Assembly (NCBI GenBank): GCA_934096715.1
Contig: CAKOMQ010000013.1
Coordinates: 1-34,165 of the forward strand
Direction: 5' to 3'
DNA from: an uncultured Bacilli bacterium
GTDB lineage: Bacteria; Bacillota_I; Bacilli_A; RF39; UBA660
DNA length: 34,165 nt
Shown here: in pieces, positions 17,864-25,526 of the stretch
Layout of the letters: every line of letters starts with the position of its first letter
Position numbering within the stretch: position 1 is the first letter of the stretch
The notes under the pieces: model-generated
The model's database searches: none
What the model was told of the DNA's origin: nothing
The model's input: only the letters and a program-made list of their open reading frames with translations
Program-made: the position numbers and the translations under genes

Positions 17864-18676
17864 TTAATTAGTAATTTCAACACTTTTAATAGTATTTCCA
17901 TCTAATTTAACATCTAATCTATTATTATTTTCAATACTATCTAAGGAATTAAAACTACCATTAAAACTAACTTGTTCAATCATTTTCTTAGTACTTAAAT
18001 TATAAATATTAATACTAGATTTAAAAGCAAGTACTAAAGTATTAGAAGTTACACTATAATCTATTATTGGTTCATTAAATGAATCACTTATTTGAGTATT
18101 TGTATCATCTACTATAAACCATTTATTATCTTTTTTTACTATATAATAATTAGTTTTAAGTAATCCTTCTTCTACTTTATTACTTAAACCTATGTAGTCA
18201 TATTCAAATGGAAGTAAACTAATAACATCTTCTTTAAAGGAAAGTACTCCCCATTTATTACCATCATTTTCAAGTATAGCCATGTCTTCTAACATATTAT
18301 TATAATTTTTTAATCCAGCATATCTTGCAATAACTAGATTAGTATTAATATTATAAAGAAGTATTTTATTCTCATCTCTAACTAAAGCAAAATTATTAGT
18401 TTTTACTGGATTAACTTCATCACTAGTATAGATATTTATTCCATAGTCTACATCATCATCTACATTAGTAGTCGCTAGTGTACAACTAGGTACTTTACAT
18501 TCATACTTTCCTTTTAGTTTATTATTATCATAAAACCATATCTTATTATCATAGTATAGTAGATGACTTGGATTATCCTCTTTTTTAGTATGATTAAAGT
18601 ACCCTATAATTGTAAGTGGAATAAATATGATAAGAAGTACTATTATTATTATAAGACTTCCTTTATCCCCTTTCAT
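17864..18676 (-). CDS. Membrane-anchored protein with WG-type repeats, short paralogue
   Basis: A 270-residue protein from the ATG at 18676, chosen because AGGTGA lies five bases upstream and the neighbour's stop is only one base away. One membrane helix (about residues 8-27) is followed by an extracytoplasmic domain of repeated beta units: GKYECKVPSC, KWGVLSF, DNKWFIVDD. These are like WG/KWG repeats and are shared with the 650-residue protein upstream, in particular the KYEC motif. A beta-propeller-like fold is plausible. Function is unknown; it forms a two-gene unit with its larger relative, and the valS T-box follows with no terminator seen. Confidence 0.65.
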   Translation of the reverse strand: MKGDKGSLIIIIVLLIIFIPLTIIGYFNHTKKEDNPSHLLYYDNKIWFYDNNKLKGKYECKVPSCTLATTNVDDDVDYGINIYTSDEVNPVKTNNFALVRDENKILLYNINTNLVIARYAGLKNYNNMLEDMAILENDGNKWGVLSFKEDVISLLPFEYDYIGLSNKVEEGLLKTNYYIVKKDNKWFIVDDTNTQISDSFNEPIIDYSVTSNTLVLAFKSSINIYNLSTKKMIEQVSFNGSFNSLDSIENNNRLDVKLDGNTIKSVEITN

Positions 18677-18677
18677 A

Positions 18678-20630
18678 TTATTCACCTGGTTCACTAGTTA
18701 CTGGTTCAACATCATCTATTTTAGTACCATCTAATTTATATGAATAATTCTTTCCATCTATGGTAATTACAATACTTGTACCAATAGTTATTTTATAAGC
18801 ATTCTTATAATCTTTACTAGTTATATCTAGACTATTTGCAAGTATTGGAGAAGTTGTAGATTTATATAAATATAGATTTAATTTGTTATCTTTTATAGCA
18901 ACTGCATAATCACCAACAACATCAATGTAATCTTGAGTTGGAACTAATTCTTTAAAGTCCTTATCTACAATACTAAATTTAGAATCAGAGCTTTCTAGAA
19001 GATAGTAATCATTTTTATTAGTTATATTTTTAAAGTTGAAAGATAAAACTTTTTCAACATCACTTGAAGTAATCTTAACTACTCCATAGTTTCCTTTAGT
19101 ATTTTTAGCTATTATATACATATTATCAGTATAATAAGACTTAATATTATTTGATACGTAAGCTTTGTTTATTGTTGAAAGTTCAGAATACGTTACTTTA
19201 GTTTTCTTTTCATTAATACTATAAATACTTACAGTTTTAGAATTAGACATACTACTATTATCTGTAATAAACACAAAATTATTATTGTAAATTCCTGTTA
19301 CTCCATCAGTATTTCCATATAATGTACAATTACTTAAACTATCTTCTGGACTTGTAAGTTTATTTTTATTTTTACATTCGTACTTACCAATACTTTCAGT
19401 TTTTTCTTGATCTGAATAGAAATATAAGTAGCCATCAAAGTAATTAATATATGGATAATTAGCACTTACTGCTCCTTCATACTTATTTATAACTATGTTT
19501 TCTTCTTCACCAAAGTCAACACTTAGATTATCTTTATTAATAGTAACTTTATAACTTACATCACTACTAACTAATTTATTACTTTTATTATATTTATTTA
19601 CAAGATTATAATTATTACTTGTTAATTTTATACCTTCTTCATTCATTTTATTTAAGTTTTCATCAACAAAATATAATTTACTATCTTTAACAAGTCCAAT
19701 ATATTCATCATGAAAACTAATATAATCATAACCACTTAGAAGTTCTTCATAATTATAAGAATATAGATTATATTTTTTACCATTTGATACTGCTGAAATA
19801 TAGGCCTTGTTAGCACTTTTAATAGAAGCATTAAATTCTTTAGATAATTGCTTATTATTAATATCAATAATTCTTTCTTTTTCTCCTGTCTTACTTACAA
19901 GTAATAAATTTTTTGTGTCCACTATACCTAAATAATCATAATATGCATTAATTTGATATTCATAACTATCATCTTTAAATAAGATAACACCATACTTTTT
20001 ATCTTTATCACTTACTACTACATAATTTTCTTCTGTATCATAAGCCTTAACACTAGTAAGTTTTTCTTCACTTTTCTTATCCTTTATATTATATAAAATC
20101 ACTTTATTATCATCATTTATAAATACATACTTTTTAAAATAAATTTGACTTCTTTTATCAATAGTTTTATCATCTTTATCTACATTAGTAGGATGGTCAA
20201 ACGTATCTTTTTCATTATCTAAGTAAGCAACAAAACATTTATCTTTATCTTTAATAGTACATTCATATTTACCTATTTCTTTATCATTATCTAAGAATAT
20301 TAATGTACCATTATCATACTTGTAGTTTTCACTTTCAAATACTACATCTTCTTTTACTTCATCTTTTTTATTACTAAGTATTAGGAATACCACTAAACCC
20401 AATATAAGCAAGAATACTAAAGAAGATACACTAATAAAGATAATCTTTCTCTTTTTATCTAATCCTTTAAACCAGTTAGAAAATCTTTTAAATATATTAT
20501 CTTTCTTTTCTTTCTTTTTCTTTTCTTTACCAGTAGTAGGTTCAGTTTTTTCTTCAAAATCAACTGCCACTTCTTGTGGATCACTACTAATCTCAATTAT
20601 TTCATTGTCAAAATTAAATTCATCATTCAT
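18678..20630 (-). CDS. Large membrane-anchored repeat protein, long paralogue
   Basis: A 650-residue protein. The N-terminal 60 residues are acidic, then Lys-rich (KEKKKKEKKDN), and cytoplasmic; one membrane helix follows (about 64-86). The remaining 560 residues are outside and consist of repeated beta units with GKYEC (twice), KYGVILF, NYGVVK and similar WG-like elements, enough for a propeller of several blades. The tail SEPGE is acidic. No enzyme motif, sortase motif or LysM was found. Its relative at 17864 follows directly. I do not recognise the function; surface sensing or wall attachment is only a guess. Confidence 0.65.
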   Translation of the reverse strand: MNDEFNFDNEIIEISSDPQEVAVDFEEKTEPTTGKEKKKKEKKDNIFKRFSNWFKGLDKKRKIIFISVSSLVFLLILGLVVFLILSNKKDEVKEDVVFESENYKYDNGTLIFLDNDKEIGKYECTIKDKDKCFVAYLDNEKDTFDHPTNVDKDDKTIDKRSQIYFKKYVFINDDNKVILYNIKDKKSEEKLTSVKAYDTEENYVVVSDKDKKYGVILFKDDSYEYQINAYYDYLGIVDTKNLLLVSKTGEKERIIDINNKQLSKEFNASIKSANKAYISAVSNGKKYNLYSYNYEELLSGYDYISFHDEYIGLVKDSKLYFVDENLNKMNEEGIKLTSNNYNLVNKYNKSNKLVSSDVSYKVTINKDNLSVDFGEEENIVINKYEGAVSANYPYINYFDGYLYFYSDQEKTESIGKYECKNKNKLTSPEDSLSNCTLYGNTDGVTGIYNNNFVFITDNSSMSNSKTVSIYSINEKKTKVTYSELSTINKAYVSNNIKSYYTDNMYIIAKNTKGNYGVVKITSSDVEKVLSFNFKNITNKNDYYLLESSDSKFSIVDKDFKELVPTQDYIDVVGDYAVAIKDNKLNLYLYKSTTSPILANSLDITSKDYKNAYKITIGTSIVITIDGKNYSYKLDGTKIDDVEPVTSEPGE

Positions 20631-20660
20631 TCTAATCTCTCCCTATAATATAAATAAATT

Positions 20661-20691
20661 ATATCAAAAAAATAGTGTTTTGAACACTATT
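20661..20691 (-). terminator. Terminator of the gpsB-pgsA region
   Basis: AATAGTGTT (20671-20679) pairs perfectly with AACACTATT (20683-20691), loop of three, and the minus strand continues with a T run. It follows the pgsA stop. Confidence 0.85.
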
Positions 20692-20704
20692 AATTATTAT
20701 ATCT

Positions 20705-21301
20705 TTATTTTTCTTTTGGAAATAAGAATTCTTTAGTATTGTAATAATATTGACAACCACTTATAACTGAAAGGATAGTTGCTACAATTACTAGAAGTTC
20801 AGCAATTGGTAAGTTTATAAAACAGAATGGAATATTCTTAAACATTACTAAAGTTAAACCAATCATCATACACATAGTTTTTGCTTTTCCAGTAAATGAA
20901 GCAGCTACTACCTTGCCATGGTTACCACTTAACATTTTTAATGAATCAACTATAATATCTCTAATAATTATTATTACAGCAATTACTGGATAAATATTTC
21001 CATTGCACGCTAGTACTACTAAAAGTCCATTTACTAAAACTTTATCAGCAATAGCGTCCGCTACTTTACCAAAATCTGTAACAATATTATATTTACGAGC
21101 AAGTTTTCCATCTACAAAATCTGTTAAACTGGCAACAACAAATATAACACCTGCTATAATATATTGTAAACTTATAAATTCATCATTAATCGGATACTTT
21201 GGCCAAGTAAATCCTAAAGATCCATCTGGTATAAGTAGAAGAACTATCATAATAATTGCTAAGATAATTCTTGATACTGTTATTTTATTAGGTAAATTCA
21301 T
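20705..21301 (-). CDS. pgsA: CDP-diacylglycerol--glycerol-3-phosphate 3-phosphatidyltransferase
   Basis: A 198-residue membrane enzyme making phosphatidylglycerol phosphate, the committed step to phosphatidylglycerol. The CDP-alcohol phosphotransferase signature D64-G65-xx-A68-R69-x8-G78-xxx-D82-xxx-D86 is complete in DFVDGKLARKYNIVTDFGK and what follows. Six hydrophobic segments are seen. The gene follows a RodZ-like gene by nine bases, the same order as in many Bacilli, which supports pgsA over other CDP-alcohol enzymes. Confidence 0.93.
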   Translation of the reverse strand: MNLPNKITVSRIILAIIMIVLLLIPDGSLGFTWPKYPINDEFISLQYIIAGVIFVVASLTDFVDGKLARKYNIVTDFGKVADAIADKVLVNGLLVVLACNGNIYPVIAVIIIIRDIIVDSLKMLSGNHGKVVAASFTGKAKTMCMMIGLTLVMFKNIPFCFINLPIAELLVIVATILSVISGCQYYYNTKEFLFPKEK

Positions 21302-21309
21302 ATTTTCAA

Positions 21310-21780
21310 CTACTTTCCATAGCTTATTATATAAGCATTTCTATTATTTATTGTTATTTGATTAACTGACCAGTATATAGCAAGTATAACTAAAATGAAT
21401 ATCAAGATATAGATTAAGAAGAATATCTTTTTAAAACTTTTTTTCTTATAGTTTTCCATAGTATATGGACTTAACATACCTTCTTCTTTTTCTTTGGTAT
21501 CTTGAATAGTCTTTTCTATTTCTTTAACTGGTATCTTTGAAGTATATTCAAATAAGTATTCATTAAATTCATCTATTATCTTTTCAGAATCTAATCCTAA
21601 ATATTTTGAATAACTAATTAAGTAATCTTTTAAAGTAAATATATCTTTAAAAGCTCCTATCTTACCTTCTTCTAAGTTCATCAGTATGAGGGGATTAATA
21701 TCTAAATCATTCCCTGCTTCTTCAATATCGATACCCGCTTCTTCACGAGTTTCCTTAAGCTTCTCAGCTATAACATCCAA
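21310..21780 (-). CDS. RodZ-like helix-turn-helix membrane protein
   Basis: A 156-residue protein with an N-terminal Cro/XRE-like domain (about 1-70, GIDIEEAGNDLDINPLILMN), a linker, a Lys-rich stop and one membrane helix (about 118-140) with a short outer tail. RodZ joins MreB to the elongation machinery; this version lacks the extended periplasmic beta domain, as in short Firmicute homologues next to pgsA. The start codon is TTG, supported by AAGGAG nine bases upstream and by the family start. The RBS lies just after the 3' end of rnpB, so the two may be on one transcript. Confidence 0.8.
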   Translation of the reverse strand: MDVIAEKLKETREEAGIDIEEAGNDLDINPLILMNLEEGKIGAFKDIFTLKDYLISYSKYLGLDSEKIIDEFNEYLFEYTSKIPVKEIEKTIQDTKEKEEGMLSPYTMENYKKKSFKKIFFLIYILIFILVILAIYWSVNQITINNRNAYIISYGK

Positions 21781-21800
21781 TTTAATTCACTCCTTAAAAT

Positions 21801-22149
21801 AATAATACTAATAAGCCATGTTCTGTACTCATAATTGAGTGACAAATATCTATCTATGTATAATTATATACATCTTGCACTTGATTCATTTCTCTTATGC
21901 AAACTCCCCTACCATAATTTGGGTTTCTCTCTCGTGGGGTTTACCGCGTTTCATTTATATATTACTATATAACTCGTTTCTGTGGCACTTTAAGATACTC
22001 AAGTCTAATAGACTCTTTCTACGCCGTTAGATTTAATCTACCTTAGGTTATTTATTCCCTAAGCACGAACACTACATCCATCGCAGAATGTGAGAGCATG
22101 GACTTTCCTCAACAGAAAAATTTTCTGCAGCATTTGTCTAAGTATTATT
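21801..22149 (-). ncRNA. rnpB: RNase P RNA, class B
   Basis: The catalytic RNA that matures tRNA 5' ends. On the minus strand the universally conserved GAGGAAAGTCCATGCTC is present near the 5' end and ACAGAACATGGCTTAT near the 3' end. Helix P1 forms between AATAATACT (22141-22149) and AGTATTATT (21801-21809), which sets the ends, for about 349 nt. TGTAGTGTTCGTGCTTAGGG is of the B type of Bacilli. The 5' strand of P1 overlaps the gpsB stop codon. No clear own promoter was found, so it may start inside gpsB or be processed from its transcript. Confidence 0.95.
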
Positions 22150-22477
22150 CTTCTTTTCCAAAAACAACTTTTTCTAATTGACTTATTCTTTTCAATAAAT
22201 CTAAATTAGTAACATTAATTCTCGTATCTGATAAATCCTTCTTTTCAGCAACTTGATCATTTAATCTTCTTATTTCTTGTTTTAATTTAATATTATCTTC
22301 TGTTAGATCTTTGATATCCTTATCAAGTTTTTTAATTATAGAAATATACTCAGTATAATCTCTGATAATCATATCTAAATATTTATCAACTTCTTGTGGA
22401 CGATATCCACGAGCATCAATTTTAAATTCTTTTTCTAAAATTTCCTGCGGAGTTAAATAAATTTTATCACTATACAT
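22145..22477 (-). CDS. gpsB: Cell division regulator GpsB
   Basis: A 110-residue DivIVA-family protein that links cell-wall enzymes such as PBP1 to the division and elongation machineries. The N-terminal membrane-binding domain has GYRPQEVDKYLD; a coiled coil spans about 35-80; and TNLDLLKRISQLEKVVFG is the diagnostic GpsB trimerisation end, separating it from DivIVA proper. The start at 22477 is preceded by AGAAGGTG; a longer reading from 22495 would begin at the transcription start. A strong promoter lies at 22501-22530. gpsB next to rnpB is the arrangement also seen in Bacillus. Confidence 0.93.
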   Translation of the reverse strand: MYSDKIYLTPQEILEKEFKIDARGYRPQEVDKYLDMIIRDYTEYISIIKKLDKDIKDLTEDNIKLKQEIRRLNDQVAEKKDLSDTRINVTNLDLLKRISQLEKVVFGKEE

Positions 22478-22500
22478 AAAAACACCTTCTAACAATTAAA

Positions 22501-22530
22501 ATTATAACTTGTTAGTGTGTATTTTGTCAA
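22501..22530 (-). promoter_or_regulatory. Promoter of gpsB
   Basis: Minus-strand TTGACA (22525-22530) and TATAAT (22501-22506), both perfect, are 18 bases apart. They overlap the last codons of the small ORF at 22502-22615. Confidence 0.85.
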
Positions 22531-22615
22531 GTTCTGTTAGACTTACTGAATCTAGATATATGCTAACATAATCAATCTTCTTTTCAAGCTCATTCAAATA
22601 ATAATCTAATCGCAT
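22502..22615 (-). CDS. Candidate 37-residue small protein upstream of gpsB
   Basis: The frame encodes 37 residues starting MRLDYYLNELEKKIDY and ending HTNKL. RBS AGGTGA (22621-22626) lies five bases before the ATG. The product is charged and partly helical, with a heptad-like first half. It is not recognised, and a chance ORF is possible in this AT-rich DNA, but the good RBS and position right before gpsB make it worth keeping. Its last codons contain the gpsB promoter. Confidence 0.4.
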   Translation of the reverse strand: MRLDYYLNELEKKIDYVSIYLDSVSLTELDKIHTNKL

Positions 22616-22691
22616 TTTTATCACCTAGAGTCATTTTAACATACTTAAATTTTTTTGCATTAGATTCGACAAAACTAGATAAAAGTTTTAG

Positions 22692-22718
22692 AAAAAAAAG
22701 ATAAGCTTTTTGCTTATC
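22692..22718 (-). terminator. Orphan terminator upstream of gpsB
   Basis: GATAAGC (22700-22706) pairs with GCTTATC (22712-22718), loop TTTTT, and the minus strand continues with eight T. No annotated gene ends here on the minus strand. The 196 bp between it and tRNA-Arg holds no ORF. A small RNA may end at this site. Confidence 0.7.
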
Positions 22719-22867
22719 CCTTCTTATATAGAAACTTTTTATTCTTTTAGATAGTTATCCTACCCTAATTTAATCTTACATTATAATTGTAAATCTTAAA
22801 AGAAATAACTTGTATATTTTTATAAACTTTACATATATTTTACAAAATTATTATTTATAAAAAAAGA

Positions 22868-22896
22868 TTGCATTTTAAATACTTTTATATTATAAT
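22868..22896 (+). promoter_or_regulatory. Promoter of the tRNA pair
   Basis: TTGCAT (22868-22873) and TATAAT (22891-22896) are 17 bases apart, about 20 bp before tRNA-Arg. Confidence 0.8.
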
Positions 22897-22915
22897 TAGT
22901 ATGTGCTTAAGGAAT

Positions 22916-22992
22916 GCGCCCATAGCTCAACTGGATAGAGCGTTAGACTACGGATCTAAAGGTTGGGGGTTCGACTCCCTCTGGGCGTACCA
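22916..22992 (+). tRNA. tRNA-Arg (anticodon ACG)
   Basis: A 77-nt cloverleaf with encoded CCA. Acceptor strands GCGCCCA and TGGGCGT pair (one G-U at the end); the anticodon loop CTACGGA gives ACG, whose A should become inosine to read CGU, CGC and CGA. TTCGACT in the T loop is canonical. Confidence 0.95.
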
Positions 22993-22999
22993 TTAATAT

Positions 23000-23076
23000 C
23001 GAGAAGTAGCACAATTTGGCAGTGCGCATGGTTTGGGACCATGAGGTTGCAGGTTCAAATCCTGTCTTCTCGACCA
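23000..23076 (+). tRNA. tRNA-Pro (anticodon TGG)
   Basis: A 77-nt cloverleaf with encoded CCA. Acceptor CGAGAAG pairs with CTTCTCG; the anticodon loop TTTGGGA gives TGG for Pro; T loop TTCAAAT. It follows tRNA-Arg by seven bases on one transcript. Confidence 0.95.
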
Positions 23077-23088
23077 TTTGTAAATTAG

Positions 23089-23113
23089 ATATCACTTAAT
23101 GTGATATTTTTTT
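23089..23113 (+). terminator. Terminator of the tRNA transcript
   Basis: ATATCAC (23089-23095) pairs with GTGATAT (23101-23107), loop of five, followed by a T run on the plus strand. Confidence 0.85.
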
Positions 23114-23123
23114 ATGCATATTA

Positions 23124-23144
23124 AAAGAAGCATTACGCTTCTTT
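23124..23144 (-). terminator. Terminator overlapping the stop of the long surface protein gene
   Basis: AAAGAAGC (23124-23131) pairs with GCTTCTTT (23137-23144); the stop codon lies in the loop and the minus-strand T run is short (TTTTAA). Confidence 0.6.
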
Positions 23145-24683
23145 AATCATAAATGGATTTTCTAGAGAGCCTTCTCCAGTAGAAACTTTAGTATCTGTTG
23201 TAAGATAGAAGACAGGACGCACGCCATGCGTATTGTCCACATCGCTGGCGCTGACACGACCATCGCTAGCGACACTCCACGCACCAAAGTAGCCACCACC
23301 AACCCCAAAGCGAGAAAGCGTCCATTCATAACTAGACTTTATAGTATCATTATTACTTTGATGCATCCAGCCTGTTTTTAGTGTAGCTTGATTTGCATTA
23401 GTACCTCCTGTTAGTGCTAAAGCACTTGGACCCAATGATAATGTATAATCACTTGCATACATTAACCCTATTTTTGCAACAGGAGTTGTCCATTCGCCAA
23501 CTGTAGTTGTTTTCGTACTTCTATTCATTTCATGTAAATATATTTGGCTTGGTGTTAATCCATTTTGATAATTTGGGCCATTGCTTCCATCGTGTGTTTT
23601 TGTATTTACTGCACTCCATGTCCAGCTTACTATTTTATTTGACCATGTTGTGTTTTGTAAGTAATCATATTTTGTATCTTTTAAGAAATAACCTGCATTC
23701 AATCCAACATACATTGCACTGTTTTCCCAACCAATATCATTGTATATACTAGAATTCCATGCATATGTAGAGCTTAATTGTTTATATTTGATTAATTTTA
23801 CATGGTTTTTTCCATTTGCATCTGAGAATACTCCTAATACACGATACATATATTTATCTTGATTTGTTGTACATTCTGTTTTATCTGTTGTACCGAAACA
23901 GATAAAATTATTTGGGTTAGTACTAGTTCCTACTGTGCCACTTCCTGTATATCTATAGCCATCTCCTTCAAGTCCACTTTGCCATAATATATCACTTTTA
24001 GTTAGATTATAAGCAAACGAATTATTATTATCCCATTTGAATACCAATTTACAAGAAAATGATTTTATATCCCCACTATTATATGGTTCTATTTTTATTG
24101 TGTATGAATTACCTACTAGCTTATCTTGAGTATTTGCTGTATTTGTTACACTACTTGTTAGTGGTATTGATACACTATTTCCTTTTGTTAAGTTTTTGAT
24201 TTCTCCACTTACTATAATACCATTAGTTCCAGCAGTTGTAAGTTCTTTTAAAGTCATAGTCTTTTCTCCAACTACTACTTTTACATCTGAGTCACTATTA
24301 TCAGTGATTGGAGTTGTAACTGTTGCTGTTACCTTATAATTATAAGTACAGTCTAGTGCTTCATCTCCTTCTGGTAATTGTGCTGTTGCTAATGTATAGT
24401 TTGGATTAGTTTCAAGTGCTAGTCCACTCTCGTTTTCATTAGCATAATAAGTTTTTCCTGCATTTGCTTGACTCATTAGATTTGCATCTAAATTTAGATA
24501 TAACTTAGACGTTTTAATTTGCATTGTTGGATTTCCTAAGTTGTTTGCTTTACCTGTTACCTTAGCCCCTGTCTTATCACTAGTTGCATTTATACTAAAG
24601 TATGCATATGTTCCACCAACTAAAAGTAATAATGCAAAAGTGAATGCTACAACTATAAGTTGTTTTTTATCTAATTCTTTCAT
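23133..24683 (-). CDS. SipW-type surface protein with hypervariable C-terminal domain (copy A)
   Basis: A 516-residue exported protein. A hydrophobic N-terminus ending GGTYAYFS is a SipW-type signal. A TasA-like module follows (to about 210), with Cys in DCTYNY and FSC as in the protein at 1050. The rest is a domain with W-rich strands, NFICFGTTDK, DKYMYRVLG, LTPSQIYLHEMNRSTKT and the end GVRPVFYL, similar to DUF6273/C-type-lectin-like surface modules of gut Firmicutes. Most of this domain matches the protein at 33098, but the segment between WTLSR and VRPVF differs at 20 of 29 residues; its DNA is 60% G+C over 23211-23320 in a very AT-rich region. RBS AGGT and a promoter at 24709-24737 precede it. 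Likely a displayed binding protein; the ligand is unknown. Confidence 0.8.
   Translation of the reverse strand: MKELDKKQLIVVAFTFALLLLVGGTYAYFSINATSDKTGAKVTGKANNLGNPTMQIKTSKLYLNLDANLMSQANAGKTYYANENESGLALETNPNYTLATAQLPEGDEALDCTYNYKVTATVTTPITDNSDSDVKVVVGEKTMTLKELTTAGTNGIIVSGEIKNLTKGNSVSIPLTSSVTNTANTQDKLVGNSYTIKIEPYNSGDIKSFSCKLVFKWDNNNSFAYNLTKSDILWQSGLEGDGYRYTGSGTVGTSTNPNNFICFGTTDKTECTTNQDKYMYRVLGVFSDANGKNHVKLIKYKQLSSTYAWNSSIYNDIGWENSAMYVGLNAGYFLKDTKYDYLQNTTWSNKIVSWTWSAVNTKTHDGSNGPNYQNGLTPSQIYLHEMNRSTKTTTVGEWTTPVAKIGLMYASDYTLSLGPSALALTGGTNANQATLKTGWMHQSNNDTIKSSYEWTLSRFGVGGGYFGAWSVASDGRVSASDVDNTHGVRPVFYLTTDTKVSTGEGSLENPFMIKEA
23223..23309 (-). other. Putative DGR-type variable region, copy A
   Basis: A 29-codon window flanked by sequence identical to copy B (19 bases ending at the WTLSR codons, 12 bases for the central AWSV, and 14 bases covering VFYL). 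Codons mostly end in T or C with diverse first and second bases. Compared with 33182-33268, 30 first/second-base changes and 9 third-base changes are counted. This is the pattern expected when adenines of AAY codons in a template repeat are mutagenised. The template and reverse transcriptase are not in the window. Confidence 0.6.
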
Positions 24684-24708
24684 CTTTTACCTACTTCTTT
24701 CTAGAATA

Positions 24709-24737
24709 ATAATATCACTATTAAGTAGTATGTACAA
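24709..24737 (-). promoter_or_regulatory. Promoter of the long surface protein gene
   Basis: Minus-strand TTGTAC (24732-24737) and TATTAT (24709-24714) are 17 bases apart, about 25 bp before the start codon. Confidence 0.6.
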
Positions 24738-24811
24738 TAAAAATAATTTTATATTTACACGATTATTTACAACTAAAAAAAAAGAATTGATACTTTACAT
24801 AAAAAATTAAC

Positions 24812-25471
24812 TCAACTATTCTTCTTAATCATTTTTAAAACATCGTTATATAATTTTTTATTGGCATCTTCTAAAGTCATTGTATTCACTTTAAATGGAG
24901 TACCATATTCTATTTTTAAGTTCTTTGTACGCCACTTATATTCTCCAGTTATTGCAAATGGCACAATTAAAGCATCAGTTTTCTTAGCCATAGATACTGC
25001 TCCAAATTTAAATTCTTGAAGTAGTTTATTGGTTTTATTTCTCGTTCCTTCAGGAAATATACCTAAAGCTTCTTTATTAATTAAAACATCCATTGCTCTA
25101 TCTTTAGCGTTTTCATCTTTCTTACTTCTATCAACTGGAATACATCCAGCTAATTTAAAGAACCATTTAGTTTTCTTATTTTGAAAGTACTCTATTTTAG
25201 CCATATAATGAATTGGTCTTTTATTACTTAAGATAACTAAACATTGATCCATCAAGTGAATATGATTACCACAAAAAATTACTGGTATATCATCTTTTAT
25301 CTTTGGTTTATTTACTACTTTAAATGGATACCATAATTTAAATAAAGGTTTTAATGTATACTTAAAGAAATTAAATCCAAACATTTTTAAATCATTTTCA
25401 TATCTACAAGTTCTAAACAATAAAAATAATAGATAAGTACCAAATAAAAATATAAATATATATTTAATCAT
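24812..25471 (-). CDS. plsC: 1-acyl-sn-glycerol-3-phosphate acyltransferase
   Basis: A 219-residue PlsC/LPLAT enzyme that adds the second acyl chain to give phosphatidic acid at the membrane. One N-terminal membrane helix (about 3-20). Catalytic H70-xxxx-D75 is seen in GNHIHLMDQ, substrate-binding FPEGTRN is at 139-145, and the motif III-like VPFAITGEY follows. RBS GGTGAT precedes the ATG. It works upstream of pgsA, which is also in this window, though in a separate unit. The SirA-like gene lies 55 bp upstream. Confidence 0.92.
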   Translation of the reverse strand: MIKYIFIFLFGTYLLFLLFRTCRYENDLKMFGFNFFKYTLKPLFKLWYPFKVVNKPKIKDDIPVIFCGNHIHLMDQCLVILSNKRPIHYMAKIEYFQNKKTKWFFKLAGCIPVDRSKKDENAKDRAMDVLINKEALGIFPEGTRNKTNKLLQEFKFGAVSMAKKTDALIVPFAITGEYKWRTKNLKIEYGTPFKVNTMTLEDANKKLYNDVLKMIKKNS

Positions 25472-25526
25472 TAATTTATCACCATTTAAATCATATTACA
25501 AAAATGTTACTTTTTCAATAGAATTC

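Noticed and set aside
22916..23076. The tRNA pair as an integration site for a mobile element
   Set aside because: No integrase, no repeated tRNA 3' end and no break in gene order were seen nearby.
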